The notes under the pieces were generated by a model, which searched no databases, was not told where the DNA came from, and was given only the letters and a program-made list of their open reading frames with translations. Positions 33,443 through 42,923 of a DNA stretch of 64,000 nucleotides are shown here, piece after piece. Position 1 is the first letter of the stretch. Each line of letters opens with the position of its first letter. The stretch comes from Rhodoferax sp. (GTDB taxonomy: Bacteria > Pseudomonadota > Gammaproteobacteria > Burkholderiales > Burkholderiaceae_C). Made by a program: the position numbers and the translations under genes. The DNA lies in NCBI RefSeq assembly GCF_018780565.1, contig NZ_JADMJN010000015.1, positions 1 to 64,000 on the forward strand, given 5' to 3'.

Positions 33443-34852
33443 ATGAAATTACTTCGTTGGCTTGCAGTCGCAGCCCTGTTCGCGCAGCCCTGCCTGAGTT
33501 GCGCCGCCACGCTGGATGGCAGCCAGCTCTCGCCACTGTGGGGCGTGCCCTTTGCCGGAATCCTGCTGTCGATTGCCTTGATGCCACTGCTGGCGCCCAT
33601 GTTTTGGCATCACCACTTCGGCAAGGTCACGGTCGCCTGGGCCCTGGCGTTTTTGCTGCCGTTTGCCTTTGTGTTTGGTCCTGCGGCAGCAAGTGCCAAT
33701 TTTGTGCATGCATTGCTGGCCGAGTACGTGCCGTTCATCCTGTTGCTGACGGCCTTGTTCACGGTCGCTGGTGGCATCTTTATTCGGGGCAACCTGCACG
33801 GTGCTCCGGGGCTGAACACCGCCCTATTGGCCATTGGCGCGGTGCTGGCAAGTTTCATGGGCACCACGGGCGCTTCGATGCTGATGATCCGTCCGCTGAT
33901 TCGTGCCAACGACAACCGCAAGCACAAGGCGCATGTGGTGATTTTTTTCATCTTTGTTGTCTCGAATGCGGGCGGCTCATTGACCCCGTTGGGCGATCCG
34001 CCCCTGTTCCTGGGCTTCCTCAAGGGGGTGGATTTCTTTTGGACGGTGCGCCACATCTTCCCTGAGACCCTGTTCCTGATTGGCGCGCTGCTGGCGATTT
34101 TCTATGCAATGGATGGGTGGTACTACCACCGGCGCGAAGAGATTTTGCCGGTCGACCCCACGCCGGACAGCAAGCGCATCGGGTTCGATGGCGCTGCCAA
34201 TTTCTGGCTGCTTGGCGTCATCGTTGCGCTGGTGTTGCTCAGCGGATTCTGGAAGTCAGCCACGGTCTTCCATATACAGGGCACCGAGGTGGGCTTGCCA
34301 GGCCTGGTGCGCGATCTGGGTTTGATCATCGTCACCTTGCTTTCTCTCAAGTTCACACCTTCCCGGGTGCATCAGGACAACCAGTTTTCCTGGGGGCCGA
34401 TGCAGGAAGTAGCCAAGCTGTTCGCGGGCATCTTCCTGACCATCATTCCGGTGATTGCCATGCTGAAGGCGGGCGTCAACGGACCCTTCAGCGCCATCGT
34501 CCTGGCTGTGACCCGACCCGACGGCACACCCGACCCCGCGATGTATTTTTGGGCCAGCGGCGTTCTGAGTTCTTTCCTGGACAATGCACCGACTTATCTG
34601 GTTTTTTTCAACACCGCTGGCGGTGATCCGCAGGTGTTGATGACGGCGCTGGCACCCACTCTGGCGGCTATTTCTGCGGGGTCCGTCTTCATGGGTGCCA
34701 ACAGCTACATTGGCAATGCGCCGAACCTGATGGTCAAGGCCATCGCCGAAGACCGGGGCGTGCAGATGCCCAGTTTCTTTGGCTATATGGCGTGGTCCGG
34801 GGCCATTCTGATACCCCTGTTTTTTGTCATGACTTTCATCTGGTTCCGTTAG
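33443..34852 (+). CDS. Sodium:proton antiporter / ion transporter superfamily membrane protein
   Basis: Integral membrane protein of 469 aa. The first 22 residues look like a signal sequence or first helix (LAVAALFAQPCLSCAA), followed by about eleven hydrophobic segments. NAGGSLTPLGDPPLFLGFL and SFLDNAPTYLVFFNTAGG are the paired motifs of the ion transporter (IT/ArsB-NhaD) superfamily. Proteins with this pattern are annotated as sodium:proton antiporters. The actual ion or anion is not certain. It is followed after 10 bases by a 2-hydroxyacid dehydrogenase gene. Confidence 0.82.
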   Translation: MKLLRWLAVAALFAQPCLSCAATLDGSQLSPLWGVPFAGILLSIALMPLLAPMFWHHHFGKVTVAWALAFLLPFAFVFGPAAASANFVHALLAEYVPFILLLTALFTVAGGIFIRGNLHGAPGLNTALLAIGAVLASFMGTTGASMLMIRPLIRANDNRKHKAHVVIFFIFVVSNAGGSLTPLGDPPLFLGFLKGVDFFWTVRHIFPETLFLIGALLAIFYAMDGWYYHRREEILPVDPTPDSKRIGFDGAANFWLLGVIVALVLLSGFWKSATVFHIQGTEVGLPGLVRDLGLIIVTLLSLKFTPSRVHQDNQFSWGPMQEVAKLFAGIFLTIIPVIAMLKAGVNGPFSAIVLAVTRPDGTPDPAMYFWASGVLSSFLDNAPTYLVFFNTAGGDPQVLMTALAPTLAAISAGSVFMGANSYIGNAPNLMVKAIAEDRGVQMPSFFGYMAWSGAILIPLFFVMTFIWFR

Positions 34853-34862
34853 GAAAAAATTT

Positions 34863-35849
34863 ATGAACAAGCCCAAAATCCTCATTGCCCGTGCCATCTT
34901 CCCGGAAGTGATCGCCAGGCTGGCGCAGCACTTCGATGTTGAAACCAACCAGACGGATGAGGTCTGGACCCCAAGCCAGCTTGTGGCCAGGCTTCAAGAC
35001 AAGCAGGGCGTGTTTGCCATGGGCACGGAACGTATTGACGCCAGTGTGCTCTCGCAGTGTCCTTCCCTCAAAATTTGCGCCAACATGACGGTGGGCTACA
35101 ACAACTTCGATCTCGACGCCATGACGGCTGCCGGCGTGCTGGGCACCAACGCGCCCGATGTGCTGACCGAGACCACGGCGGACTTCGGCTTTGGGCTGCT
35201 CATGGCCACTGCACGGCGCATGGCCGAAGGCGAACATTACCTGCGGGCTGGCAAATGGACCAAATGGCGCTACGACATGCTGGTAGGCTCCGACATTCAT
35301 GGTTCCACACTGGGCATTTTGGGCATGGGCCGCATCGGCCAGGGCATTGCCCGGCGCGGTGCCCTGGGCTTTGGCATGAAGGTGATTTACCACAACCGCT
35401 CGCGTCTGGATGCAAAGACAGAGGTGCAATGCCAGGCCAGCTATGTGAGCAAGGAAGAACTGCTCAAATCATCAGACCACCTGGTGCTGGTCATCCCGTA
35501 TTCGGCGCAGACACACCATGTGATTGGTGCAGCCGAACTGGCCATGATGAAGCCGAGCGCCACGCTGATCAACATCGCGCGTGGTGGCATTGTGGACGAC
35601 GCGGCGCTGGCTGTGGCCTTGCGCAACAAGACCATTGCTGCTGCTGGCCTGGATGTGTTTGAAGGCGAGCCCAAGGTGCATCCGGACCTGCTGACCGTGC
35701 CCAATGTGGTGTTGACCCCCCACATCGCAAGTGCCACCACACCCACGCGCCTGGCCATGGCAAATCTGGCTGCGGACAACCTGATTGCCTACTTCACCCA
35801 CAAGAAGCCTTTGACGCCGCTCAATCCTGTGGTATTGAGTTCGTTGTAA
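34863..35849 (+). CDS. 2-hydroxyacid dehydrogenase (glyoxylate/hydroxypyruvate reductase type)
   Basis: NAD(P)H-dependent enzyme of 328 aa. STLGILGMGRIGQGIARRG is the Rossmann motif. Active-site residues are Arg in INIARGGIVDDAAL, Glu in DVFEGEPKVHPDL and His in VVLTPHIASAT. YHNRSRLDA after the second beta strand, with Asn-Arg-Ser, favours NADPH as in GhrB/GyaR. It would reduce glyoxylate or hydroxypyruvate. A long hairpin follows the stop. Confidence 0.92.
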   Translation: MNKPKILIARAIFPEVIARLAQHFDVETNQTDEVWTPSQLVARLQDKQGVFAMGTERIDASVLSQCPSLKICANMTVGYNNFDLDAMTAAGVLGTNAPDVLTETTADFGFGLLMATARRMAEGEHYLRAGKWTKWRYDMLVGSDIHGSTLGILGMGRIGQGIARRGALGFGMKVIYHNRSRLDAKTEVQCQASYVSKEELLKSSDHLVLVIPYSAQTHHVIGAAELAMMKPSATLINIARGGIVDDAALAVALRNKTIAAAGLDVFEGEPKVHPDLLTVPNVVLTPHIASATTPTRLAMANLAADNLIAYFTHKKPLTPLNPVVLSSL

Positions 35850-35892
35850 GGTATTGCGAGCGGATGCCGGTTGCTCCGCGCATCGCAATACC
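35850..35892 (+). terminator. Long hairpin after the 2-hydroxyacid dehydrogenase gene
   Basis: Outer stem GGTATTGCGA / TCGCAATACC (10 bp) encloses a second stem GCGGA / TCCGC. There is no T-run, so it is either a weak terminator or an mRNA-stabilising structure. It ends 21 bases before the ATPase ATG. Confidence 0.45.
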
Positions 35893-35913
35893 CATGAAAA
35901 CTCACCTCGACCT

Positions 35914-38544
35914 ATGAGCGCCTGGCATCATCGTGAGGTTGATGAGCTGGCGCGTGAGCACGCCGTAGACCCCGCGCATGGCTTGATTGACGCCGAGGTT
36001 CAGCGCCGTGTGGAACGCCATGGCCCCAATGAGTTGCAAAGTGGTGCGCAGCGCGGGCCGCTTGCATTGCTGGCCGAGCAATTCAAGGACTTCATGGTGC
36101 TGGTGCTGATCGCCGCTGCGCTTGTCTCGGGCGTCATTGGTGATGCGATCGACACCCTGGCCATCCTCGTGATTGTGCTGCTCAATGCCGTGATCGGCTT
36201 TGTGCAGAGCTGGCGGGCTGACCGGGCCATGGCCGCGCTGCGGCGCCTTGCCGCCGCGCAGGCCACCGTGCTGCGTGGTGGCGTGCAGCAGGTGGTGCCT
36301 ACGCGCACGCTGGTGCCGGGTGATATTGTTCTGCTCGAAGCCGGCAACCAGGTGCCAGCGGACTTGCGGCTGATTGACATTGCACAACTGCAAGTGGACG
36401 AGTCCGCCCTGACGGGTGAATCGGTTTCTGTCAGCAAACAAACGGCGGCCCTTCCTGATACGGGCGACAGCGCCTTGGGCGACCGACTCAATATGGCCTA
36501 CAAGGGGACTACCGCCACCCATGGTCGAGCACGTGGGCTGGTGGTGGCCATCGGCATGGCCACCGAGCTGGGCAAGGTGGCCCGTTTGCTCGATACGGCA
36601 GACCGCAGCACACCCCTGCAGCGCAGACTGGCGAGTTTTGGCAAGCGGCTCGCTGTCGCAGTGATTGGCATCTGCATCGTGATCTTTGCCGTGGGTGTGT
36701 TGCGCGGAGAATCCCCCCTGCTGATGACCCTGACCGCCATCAGTCTGGCGGTGGCCGCGATACCCGAGGCCTTGCCCGCGGTGGTCACGGTGCTTCTGGC
36801 CTTGGGTGCAAGGCGCATGGTTGCCATGAATGCACTGGTGCGCCGCTTGCCTTCGGTGGAGACCCTGGGTTCTGTCACGGTGATCTGTTCCGACAAAACC
36901 GGCACGCTGACGCAGAACCGCATGCATGTCGAGCTGCTGTTGGCGAATGGGCAAACCTGGGTGCCGGGCGACGTGTTGCCGAGTGCCGTCCACCAGGAGG
37001 CGCTGCGTGCCGGTGCCCTGTGCAACGATTCCCATCGCGGCCCTGGCCCCGCGCCAAATGTCTGGGAAGGCGACCCCACCGAGACTGCGCTGGTGCTCGC
37101 CGCGCTGAGCGCGCAAGTTGACAAGGCTGCACTGGATGCAGCATCGCCCCGTGTGCAGGAGCAACCTTTTGATTCCGTTCGCAAGCGCATGACCACCTTT
37201 CACCAGGATGCGCAGGGCTTGGTGGCCTACACCAAAGGCGCGCCGGAGTCGATGCTTCCCTGCTGCGACACGCGATGGACGCCGGCGGGTTTGCAGCCGC
37301 TGGATCGTACTGCGCTGCTGGCCGAAGCCAACGCACTGGCCGCAAAGGGCCTGCGTGTATTGGCGCTGGCCCGGCGCACGCATGCACGCCTGCCCGACAC
37401 CAATGCGATGGATGCGGTGGAGAGTCAACTGGAATTTTTGGGTCTCGTTGCCTTGATCGATCCGCCGCGTGCGCAAGCCAGGGCTGCCGTGCGTGAGTGC
37501 ATTCAGGCCGGCATTGTCCCTGTCATGATCACGGGGGATCATCCGGCCACGGCGCTTGCCATCGCGTACCGGCTGGGCATCGTGGAGGACGAAAAGGCCG
37601 ACGTATTGACAGGGCAGGACCTGATCACGCTGGACGAGGTTGCACTGGCACAGCGCGTTGGCACCGTGCGGGTGTATGCCCGCGTCGATCCGGCACAAAA
37701 GATCCGGATTGTCGAAGCCCTGCAGGCCTTGGGCCACTATGTCGCCATGACGGGCGACGGCGTGAACGACGCCCCCGCCCTCAAGCGCGCCGATATTGGC
37801 GTGGCCATGGGCAAGGGGGGCACCGATGTGGCACGTGAGGCCTCCAGTCTGGTGCTGCTGGATGACAACTTTGCCACCATTGTGGTGGCCGTGCGGGAAG
37901 GCCGGCGCATCTACGACAACATACGCAAGTTTGTGCGCTACGCGATGACCGGCAACTCCGGGGAGATCTGGACGATCTTTCTGGCCCCCATGCTTCTATT
38001 GCCCATCCCGCTGCTGCCGATTCATATCCTGTGGGTCAACCTGGTGACCGATGGCCTGCCCGGGCTGGCGCTGGCTGCCGAGCCGGCCGAGCGTGGTGTG
38101 ATGCAGCGTCCACCACGCGCACCAGATGAAAGCCTGTTTTCCAACGGCATGTGGCAACACATTCTGGGTATTGGCTTGTTGATGGGCGGCCTGTGCCTGG
38201 GCGTTCAGGCGTGGGCATTGTCAACCGGAAATGCGCACTGGCAAACCATGGTGTTCACAGTGCTGACCCTGTCGCAAATGGTTCATGTCATGGTGATCCG
38301 GTCGGAGCGCGAGTCTTTGTGGCAGCTTGGCCTGGGCTCCAACTTGCCGCTGCTGGGCGCGGTGCTGCTTACCTTTTTATTGCAGATGGCCACGATCTAT
38401 GTGCCGTTCCTGAACCCGATTTTCAAGACTGAAGCCTTGAGCCTGACGGAGCTGGGAATTTGCCTGGGCGCTGCGGCCATCGTGGGTGCAGCAGTTGAGT
38501 TGGAGAAAGCCTGGCGCCGACGGTACGCGCGGCGCCAGGCCTGA
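35914..38544 (+). CDS. P-type cation-transporting ATPase (P2/Ca2+-like)
   Basis: Protein of 876 aa from the ATG at 35914. DESALTGESVSV (actuator TGES) is near 165, the phosphorylation motif CSDKTGTLTQNR has Asp near 327, and MTGDGVNDAPALKRADIG near 614 is the hinge. IPEALPAVVTVLLALGARRM in helix 4 is the P2-type ion site (the PEGL/PEAL class of calcium, sodium or magnesium pumps). An N-terminal cation-ATPase domain and C-terminal helices are complete. The ion is not certain. A start at 35854 is possible, but its extra residues lie over the hairpin. Confidence 0.93.
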   Translation: MSAWHHREVDELAREHAVDPAHGLIDAEVQRRVERHGPNELQSGAQRGPLALLAEQFKDFMVLVLIAAALVSGVIGDAIDTLAILVIVLLNAVIGFVQSWRADRAMAALRRLAAAQATVLRGGVQQVVPTRTLVPGDIVLLEAGNQVPADLRLIDIAQLQVDESALTGESVSVSKQTAALPDTGDSALGDRLNMAYKGTTATHGRARGLVVAIGMATELGKVARLLDTADRSTPLQRRLASFGKRLAVAVIGICIVIFAVGVLRGESPLLMTLTAISLAVAAIPEALPAVVTVLLALGARRMVAMNALVRRLPSVETLGSVTVICSDKTGTLTQNRMHVELLLANGQTWVPGDVLPSAVHQEALRAGALCNDSHRGPGPAPNVWEGDPTETALVLAALSAQVDKAALDAASPRVQEQPFDSVRKRMTTFHQDAQGLVAYTKGAPESMLPCCDTRWTPAGLQPLDRTALLAEANALAAKGLRVLALARRTHARLPDTNAMDAVESQLEFLGLVALIDPPRAQARAAVRECIQAGIVPVMITGDHPATALAIAYRLGIVEDEKADVLTGQDLITLDEVALAQRVGTVRVYARVDPAQKIRIVEALQALGHYVAMTGDGVNDAPALKRADIGVAMGKGGTDVAREASSLVLLDDNFATIVVAVREGRRIYDNIRKFVRYAMTGNSGEIWTIFLAPMLLLPIPLLPIHILWVNLVTDGLPGLALAAEPAERGVMQRPPRAPDESLFSNGMWQHILGIGLLMGGLCLGVQAWALSTGNAHWQTMVFTVLTLSQMVHVMVIRSERESLWQLGLGSNLPLLGAVLLTFLLQMATIYVPFLNPIFKTEALSLTELGICLGAAAIVGAAVELEKAWRRRYARRQA

Positions 38545-38560
38545 TCAGTTGAGTGCAGTA

Positions 38561-40000
38561 CTAAACGTTCATGACTGCGACAGCACGCGTATTGAGGTAC
38601 GCCTCCATCGCCTCCGGCCCGCCTTCAGAGCCGTAGCCTGAGTCCTTGATGCCACCAAACGGCATCTCGGCGGAGGGCATGGCGGGCATGTTGATCCACA
38701 GCATGCCGACTTCCATGCGGCGCGTGAGCAGGTCAGCGTTTTTGAGCGAGCGGGTGAACGCGTAACCAGCCAAACCGAAAGGCAAGCGATTGGCTTCGCT
38801 GATTGCATCCTCCAGTGTGTTGAAGCTGCGGATGGCGGCCATGGGCCCAAAAGGCTCGTCGTTGAATACCTTGGCGTGCAGCGGCACATCAGCCAGCACC
38901 GTGGGCTGCCAGAAGTTGCCGGCGTCTCCGATGCGCGCACCGCCATGTGCCACGGTGGCACCATGCTTGATGGCATCTTGCGTGAACTCGGCCATGGCCG
39001 TCACGCGGCGCGGGTTGGCCAGCGGGCCCATCTGCGTGCCCTCGACGGCGCCGTCGCCAACCTTCAGTGTCTGTGAATACGTGACCATTGCTGCCGTGAA
39101 TTCTTTCGCAATGCTCTCGTGAACCAGAAAGCGCGTGGGCGAAATGCACACTTGCCCGGCGTTACGAAATTTGGCAGCGCCGGCGGCCTTGACGGCCAGC
39201 GCCACATCGGCGTCTTCAGCCACGATCACCGGGGCATGGCCACCGAGCTCCATGGTCACTCGCTTCATGTGCTTGCCAGCCAGCGCAGCCAGCTGTTTGC
39301 CGACCGGCGTAGAACCGGTGAAGGTGATCTTGCGAATGACGGGATGCGGTATCAGGTAGTTGGAAATCTCTGCCGGGTCGCCATAGACCAGGCCCAGCAC
39401 GCCGACAGGCGCGCCCGCGTCAGCAAATGCGCGAATCAACTCGGCCGGTGCGGCCGGGGTTTCTTCAGCGGCTTTGACGATCATGGAGCAGCCTGCGGCC
39501 AGCGCCGCGGCCATCTTGCGCACCACCTGATTGATGGGGAAGTTCCATGGCGTAAAGGCGGCCACCGGACCCACCGGGTCTTTCAGCACCATCTGGCGCA
39601 TGGCCAGATTGCCGCGCGAGGGCACGAGGCGGCCATAGACGCGCTGGCCTTCGTCGGCAAACCAGTCAATGATGTCGGCCGCGGCCATGGCCTCGCCTTT
39701 GGCTTCGACCAGCGGCTTGCCCTGCTCCTGCGTAAGCAGGGCCGCAATGGCGCCTGCGCGCTCGCGCATCAGGCCGGCTGCCTTGCGCATGATCCTGGCG
39801 CGCTCAATGGCCGGCATGTCGCGCCAGGACTCAAAGCCCTTTTGCGCTGCGGCCAGTGCCAGGTCGAGGTCGGCAATGCCGGCGTGCGCCACGCGGCCGA
39901 TTTCCTTGCCCGTAGCGGGGTTGAACACAGCGATGGTTTTGCCGTCAGAGGCATCGCGCCAGACGCCGGCGATGAAGAGTTGGGTGTTGGGATAAGTCAT
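38561..40000 (-). CDS. NAD(P)-dependent aldehyde dehydrogenase (succinate-semialdehyde type)
   Basis: Aldehyde dehydrogenase of 479 aa. AFTPWNFPINQVVRKMAAAL binds the cofactor and ITFTGSTPVGKQLA follows. The general base Glu is in TMELGGHAPVIV (near 250) and the nucleophile Cys in NAGQVCISPTRF (near 284). The size and C-terminal GGIKDSGYGSEGGPEAMEAY match the GabD-like group that oxidises succinate semialdehyde or related aldehydes. It is convergent with the ATPase gene, 16 bases away. Confidence 0.9.
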   Translation of the reverse strand: MTYPNTQLFIAGVWRDASDGKTIAVFNPATGKEIGRVAHAGIADLDLALAAAQKGFESWRDMPAIERARIMRKAAGLMRERAGAIAALLTQEQGKPLVEAKGEAMAAADIIDWFADEGQRVYGRLVPSRGNLAMRQMVLKDPVGPVAAFTPWNFPINQVVRKMAAALAAGCSMIVKAAEETPAAPAELIRAFADAGAPVGVLGLVYGDPAEISNYLIPHPVIRKITFTGSTPVGKQLAALAGKHMKRVTMELGGHAPVIVAEDADVALAVKAAGAAKFRNAGQVCISPTRFLVHESIAKEFTAAMVTYSQTLKVGDGAVEGTQMGPLANPRRVTAMAEFTQDAIKHGATVAHGGARIGDAGNFWQPTVLADVPLHAKVFNDEPFGPMAAIRSFNTLEDAISEANRLPFGLAGYAFTRSLKNADLLTRRMEVGMLWINMPAMPSAEMPFGGIKDSGYGSEGGPEAMEAYLNTRAVAVMNV

Positions 40001-40117
40001 GCCTGCATTCTAGATAGTGAATTGCCCGTTCAAGAAAAATCTCCCGCACACAATATTTCTGACAGGCATTCAACACGAACAGGGCCACACCAACAAGCCG
40101 GACAAGTGACGGGTCGG

Positions 40118-41098
40118 TTATGGCGGCGCTGCGTTACCCGACAAGTATTTCCCCAAAAACGCAAAGCTGTCGCGCCAGCACCGAACAGCCTGCTCGCGCC
40201 AGAACATCACATGAAACGCGTGGGTTTCGCCGGGGTAGTAGTGCGCGCTGCAAGGCGAATGCAGCCGCTCCAGGGCTTGTTCGAGCCGTCTGGAATCTTC
40301 TGCCACCGGGTCCGCCAGGCCAGCGGCAATGAATATCGGTGGAAAGCCGGGCGCATGGCTCATGGCTTCGACCACACACAGGGGGTCGGCCAGTGCGTGT
40401 TGCGGGCCGGGCTGGCTGGCCGCTTCGCCCAGGTAGGAGTTGGCGGCGTCGATGGCAATGCGCGCTGCCAGGGCCGATACATCGGCGCGTTGGTAGCGTG
40501 CGGGCATGCTGGTCTGTAAAAAGCCGCAGTACAGCAGGGCAGCCACCGGGTGCAAGCCGCGCTCGAACACGCGTGCGGCAAAGGCTTCAGGGCGAGCCGT
40601 GCAACAAGCCAGCGTGACGGCCAGCGCCAGATTGGCCCCGGCGGATTCACCTGCCAGTGCCATGAGCTTGGGGTTGCCGCCATAGCTATCCACATGATCT
40701 GCCGCCCACAACCAGGCAGCGCAGGCATCTTCCAGGGCGGCAGGAAAGGGGTGTTCCGGTGCCAATCGGTAATCCACATTGCACACCAGATAACCCCGCG
40801 AGGCATACGCCACCGCCAGCGCCCGATGGGTGCGCCGGGAGCCAATGGCAAAGGCGCCGCCATGCAGATAAATCAGCACCGAATGAGGCCCCGGCCCTTT
40901 GGGGCGCAGGATATCGAGCCGCAATGGCAGAGCGCCATGACGCGCGTATTCGACATCCTCGATCAACTCGCAGCCGGCCATGCGTTCTTTCATGTCCGGC
41001 AGTAAATCCGCCAGCCCGGCCAGCGCGTGCATGCCGGCATCCAGCGCAATGCGCCGGGCTGGTTGGCGGGTGGCGATCATGTTCAGCCAGCGACGCAT
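40118..41098 (-). CDS. Alpha/beta hydrolase, hormone-sensitive lipase family
   Basis: Esterase of 326 aa. HGGAFAIGSRRTHR at 79-92 is the HGG oxyanion motif of this family, VDYRLAPEHPFPAAL follows, and the nucleophile is Ser152 in LAGESAGANLAL. The Asp in FIAAGLADPVAED and the His in YPGETHAFHVMF complete the triad. It would hydrolyse short or medium esters. No signal peptide is seen, so it should be cytoplasmic. The gene stands alone. Confidence 0.92.
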   Translation of the reverse strand: MRRWLNMIATRQPARRIALDAGMHALAGLADLLPDMKERMAGCELIEDVEYARHGALPLRLDILRPKGPGPHSVLIYLHGGAFAIGSRRTHRALAVAYASRGYLVCNVDYRLAPEHPFPAALEDACAAWLWAADHVDSYGGNPKLMALAGESAGANLALAVTLACCTARPEAFAARVFERGLHPVAALLYCGFLQTSMPARYQRADVSALAARIAIDAANSYLGEAASQPGPQHALADPLCVVEAMSHAPGFPPIFIAAGLADPVAEDSRRLEQALERLHSPCSAHYYPGETHAFHVMFWREQAVRCWRDSFAFLGKYLSGNAAPP

Positions 41099-41150
41099 CG
41101 AGAGTCCTCCTGCAAGCCATCGACCGATTCGGATCGGTCACGACTCTAGC

Positions 41151-41381
41151 TCAGACCGTCAGCCTGGCATTGATCTCGCACACGTCAAGCGTCGAGAAAG
41201 TCATGTTGTGGCGATCGGTCAGCGGTCCGCCCCCGGGCAGGATGTCGCCCTGGGCGTCATAGCCGACGGCCTTGAACTTCCAGCTTGCGCCAATCAGCTT
41301 CAGGTTGCCTACATGCTCACCTTGCACAGTCAGCACGCGGCACACCTGCGCATTGAGCGGGCTCAGCGACAGAGGTGTCAC
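41151..41381 (-). CDS. Hypothetical protein coupled to an HNH gene
   Basis: Protein of 76 aa starting with GTG at 41381 (VTPLSLSPLNAQVCRVLTVQ). The GTG overlaps the TGA of the HNH gene (GTGA), so it is translated by coupling. The sequence has a mixed beta-rich look, with GNLKLIGASWKFKAVGYD in the middle and GGGPLTDRHNMTFSTLD near the end, and no signal peptide or membrane segment. I do not recognise a named family. Coupling to the HNH protein is the only clue to function. Confidence 0.62.
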   Translation of the reverse strand: MTPLSLSPLNAQVCRVLTVQGEHVGNLKLIGASWKFKAVGYDAQGDILPGGGPLTDRHNMTFSTLDVCEINARLTV

Positions 41382-41611
41382 GGCGAGCTCTCCCGCTTGG
41401 GCTGGATGTGGCGTTGGTTGTTGCAGCGGTCGTGGCTGATGGCCAGGTTGTCGGTATGGCTGCTGCCACCCTCGCTGCGCGGTTTGATGTGCTCCAGCGT
41501 TGCCGCCGCATGCGGCACATGCTCGCCGCATACCCAGCAGGGCACCACACCATGCAGCTGGCGGGCTACCGTTTTGTAAATTTTGTCACGGGTGAGAGAA
41601 AGGCTGCTCAT
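41378..41611 (-). CDS. HNH endonuclease-type small protein
   Basis: Protein of 77 aa from the ATG at 41611. It is a minimal HNH zinc-finger nuclease: PCWVCGE (Cys25, Cys28), TLEHIKPRSEGGSSHTDNL with His41 and Asn55, then SHDRCNNQR (His60, Cys63). HNH folds cut or nick DNA and occur in many contexts. Its partner here is a 76-aa unknown protein. There is no nearby phage, intron or restriction gene, so a domesticated or housekeeping role is likely. A longer start at 41743 would run into the OsmC gene and was not used. Confidence 0.82.
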   Translation of the reverse strand: MSSLSLTRDKIYKTVARQLHGVVPCWVCGEHVPHAAATLEHIKPRSEGGSSHTDNLAISHDRCNNQRHIQPKRESSP

Positions 41612-41627
41612 GGTCGGTTGGAAATCT

Positions 41628-42098
41628 CTAACTAAAGCGCGGCTCCACCAGCACCTCGGTTTTGACCGAGTTGGCGATAAAGCATTCGTCATGGGCTTTA
41701 TGGTGCATCTCCAGAATGATCGCTGGCGCGGGTACCGAGTCACCGGAAAAAACGACTTCCGGTCTCAATGTCACCTGGGTCATCGCCATTTTTTTGTTGG
41801 CATTTCTCTGCATGAGGCCAACGGCCTGGTCGTGATACGAGTCAACCCTGTAGCCCCGCTTGGCTGCGATGGACAAGAACCACAGCATATGGCAACTGGA
41901 CAGCGCAGAGACAAAGGCTTCCTCTGGATCAACTGCCGCTTCCACTGAAAACGGCAGCGGAACCATGTGCGGCGATGACGAGCCGGGCACCTCCAGGCCG
42001 CCGTCAAAGCGCAGGATGTGTTCCCGGCTGTAGCGGTCGTCGGTAAAAGGCTGCTCGCCTCGGCGCCATATCGTTTCGGCTGTGTAGTGATGTGCCAC
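41628..42098 (-). CDS. OsmC-family peroxiredoxin-like protein
   Basis: Protein of 156 aa. The two redox cysteines of the OsmC/Ohr fold are in SSCHMLWFL (near 69) and HDECFIANSVKTEV (near 138). HHYTAETIWRRGEQPFTD opens the fold. Such proteins reduce organic hydroperoxides. It starts upstream of the HNH gene on the same strand with a 16-base gap, so the three genes may form one transcript. Confidence 0.92.
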   Translation of the reverse strand: MAHHYTAETIWRRGEQPFTDDRYSREHILRFDGGLEVPGSSSPHMVPLPFSVEAAVDPEEAFVSALSSCHMLWFLSIAAKRGYRVDSYHDQAVGLMQRNANKKMAMTQVTLRPEVVFSGDSVPAPAIILEMHHKAHDECFIANSVKTEVLVEPRFS

Positions 42099-42153
42099 GT
42101 TTCGGTCCTCTGGGTTGATGGGATGAGGGGCGCTATCCTGGTGAATCCAATTC

Positions 42154-42170
42154 GCTATAAAAATAGTAGC
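42154..42170 (+). repeat. GCTAT-N7-NNAGC mini-repeat copy 9 (intergenic)
   Basis: GCTAT, aaaaata, GTAGC in the spacer between the OsmC and cysteine hydrolase genes; followed by an AT-rich stretch. Confidence 0.5.
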
Positions 42171-42235
42171 TAATGATGCTTATTTCACGGAGGGGAGTAG
42201 AGGTTTTTTCCGTTATTCAAGACGAATGGATTGCT

Positions 42236-42775
42236 TCAGAAATCGATACGCAAATCCTCGCTGGTGACAGTCTGGGCCCTGGGTCCGAAGCTGCTGATGT
42301 TCGTTAACGTCACATTGTGGTGCTGAATAATCTGCGCTGCGGTCAAGTGTGCGTTGCTTTCTGTTGTATGGCCGTCTTCCACCAGGACGACCGGGTAAGC
42401 CAAGGCCAGCGCTCTGCGCGTGGTTGTGTCTACACAAAACTCGGTATGCATGCCGCAAATGACCAGATGGGTAACGGCGTGCCGTTTCAGGACAGCCTCC
42501 AACTCGGTGCGGTGGAATGAGTCCGGGGTGGTTTTGCGCAGGCGCAGGTCTGTGGGCTCCACCTGCAGGCCATGAGCAAGTTGCCAGTCATCGGTCCCAA
42601 ACTCCAGATACCCTGCTTTGCCCTCGTGCTGTATGAAGATGACAATTGCGTCTGCGACACGTGCTTTTGCGGACACACGGTTGATCCGGCCAATGACGGC
42701 TTGTGACTCGAACGCCTGATGTTCGCCTTCGCACAAACCTTGCTGGACGTCGATGATGAGGAGTGCGGTTTTCAT
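42236..42775 (-). CDS. Isochorismatase-family cysteine hydrolase
   Basis: Protein of 179 aa with the full catalytic triad of the family: Asp9 (LLIIDVQQGL), Lys81 (RLRKTTPDSFH) and Cys114 (GMHTEFCVDTT). Members hydrolyse amides or vinyl ethers, such as nicotinamide, isochorismate, ureidoacrylate or N-carbamoyl compounds. The substrate here is unknown. It is divergent from the sulfurtransferase gene. Confidence 0.9.
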   Translation of the reverse strand: MKTALLIIDVQQGLCEGEHQAFESQAVIGRINRVSAKARVADAIVIFIQHEGKAGYLEFGTDDWQLAHGLQVEPTDLRLRKTTPDSFHRTELEAVLKRHAVTHLVICGMHTEFCVDTTTRRALALAYPVVLVEDGHTTESNAHLTAAQIIQHHNVTLTNISSFGPRAQTVTSEDLRIDF

Positions 42776-42923
42776 GGGCAGAGATTTCGTGCGGCAACGG
42801 TGCCTTTGCGCAGATTATCAACCGGTGTACAGATGGTTTAGCGGCGCTGCATCAGGTTCGGGCAAGCTCGGTCAAAATGGAGTCAATTCCAGGATCCCTT
42901 TCCGGGACGATCTCGAAACAACC

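Noticed and set aside
35902..37737. A 611-aa open frame antisense to the P-type ATPase gene
   Set aside because: It is the shadow of a conserved ATPase with all motifs intact. The antisense protein has no family features and is rich in Gln, His and Arg as expected for a mirror frame of GC-rich codons.
41378..41743. HNH gene as homing endonuclease or restriction enzyme
   Set aside because: There is no interrupted host gene, intron fold or methyltransferase near it, and the protein is only the bare HNH finger.
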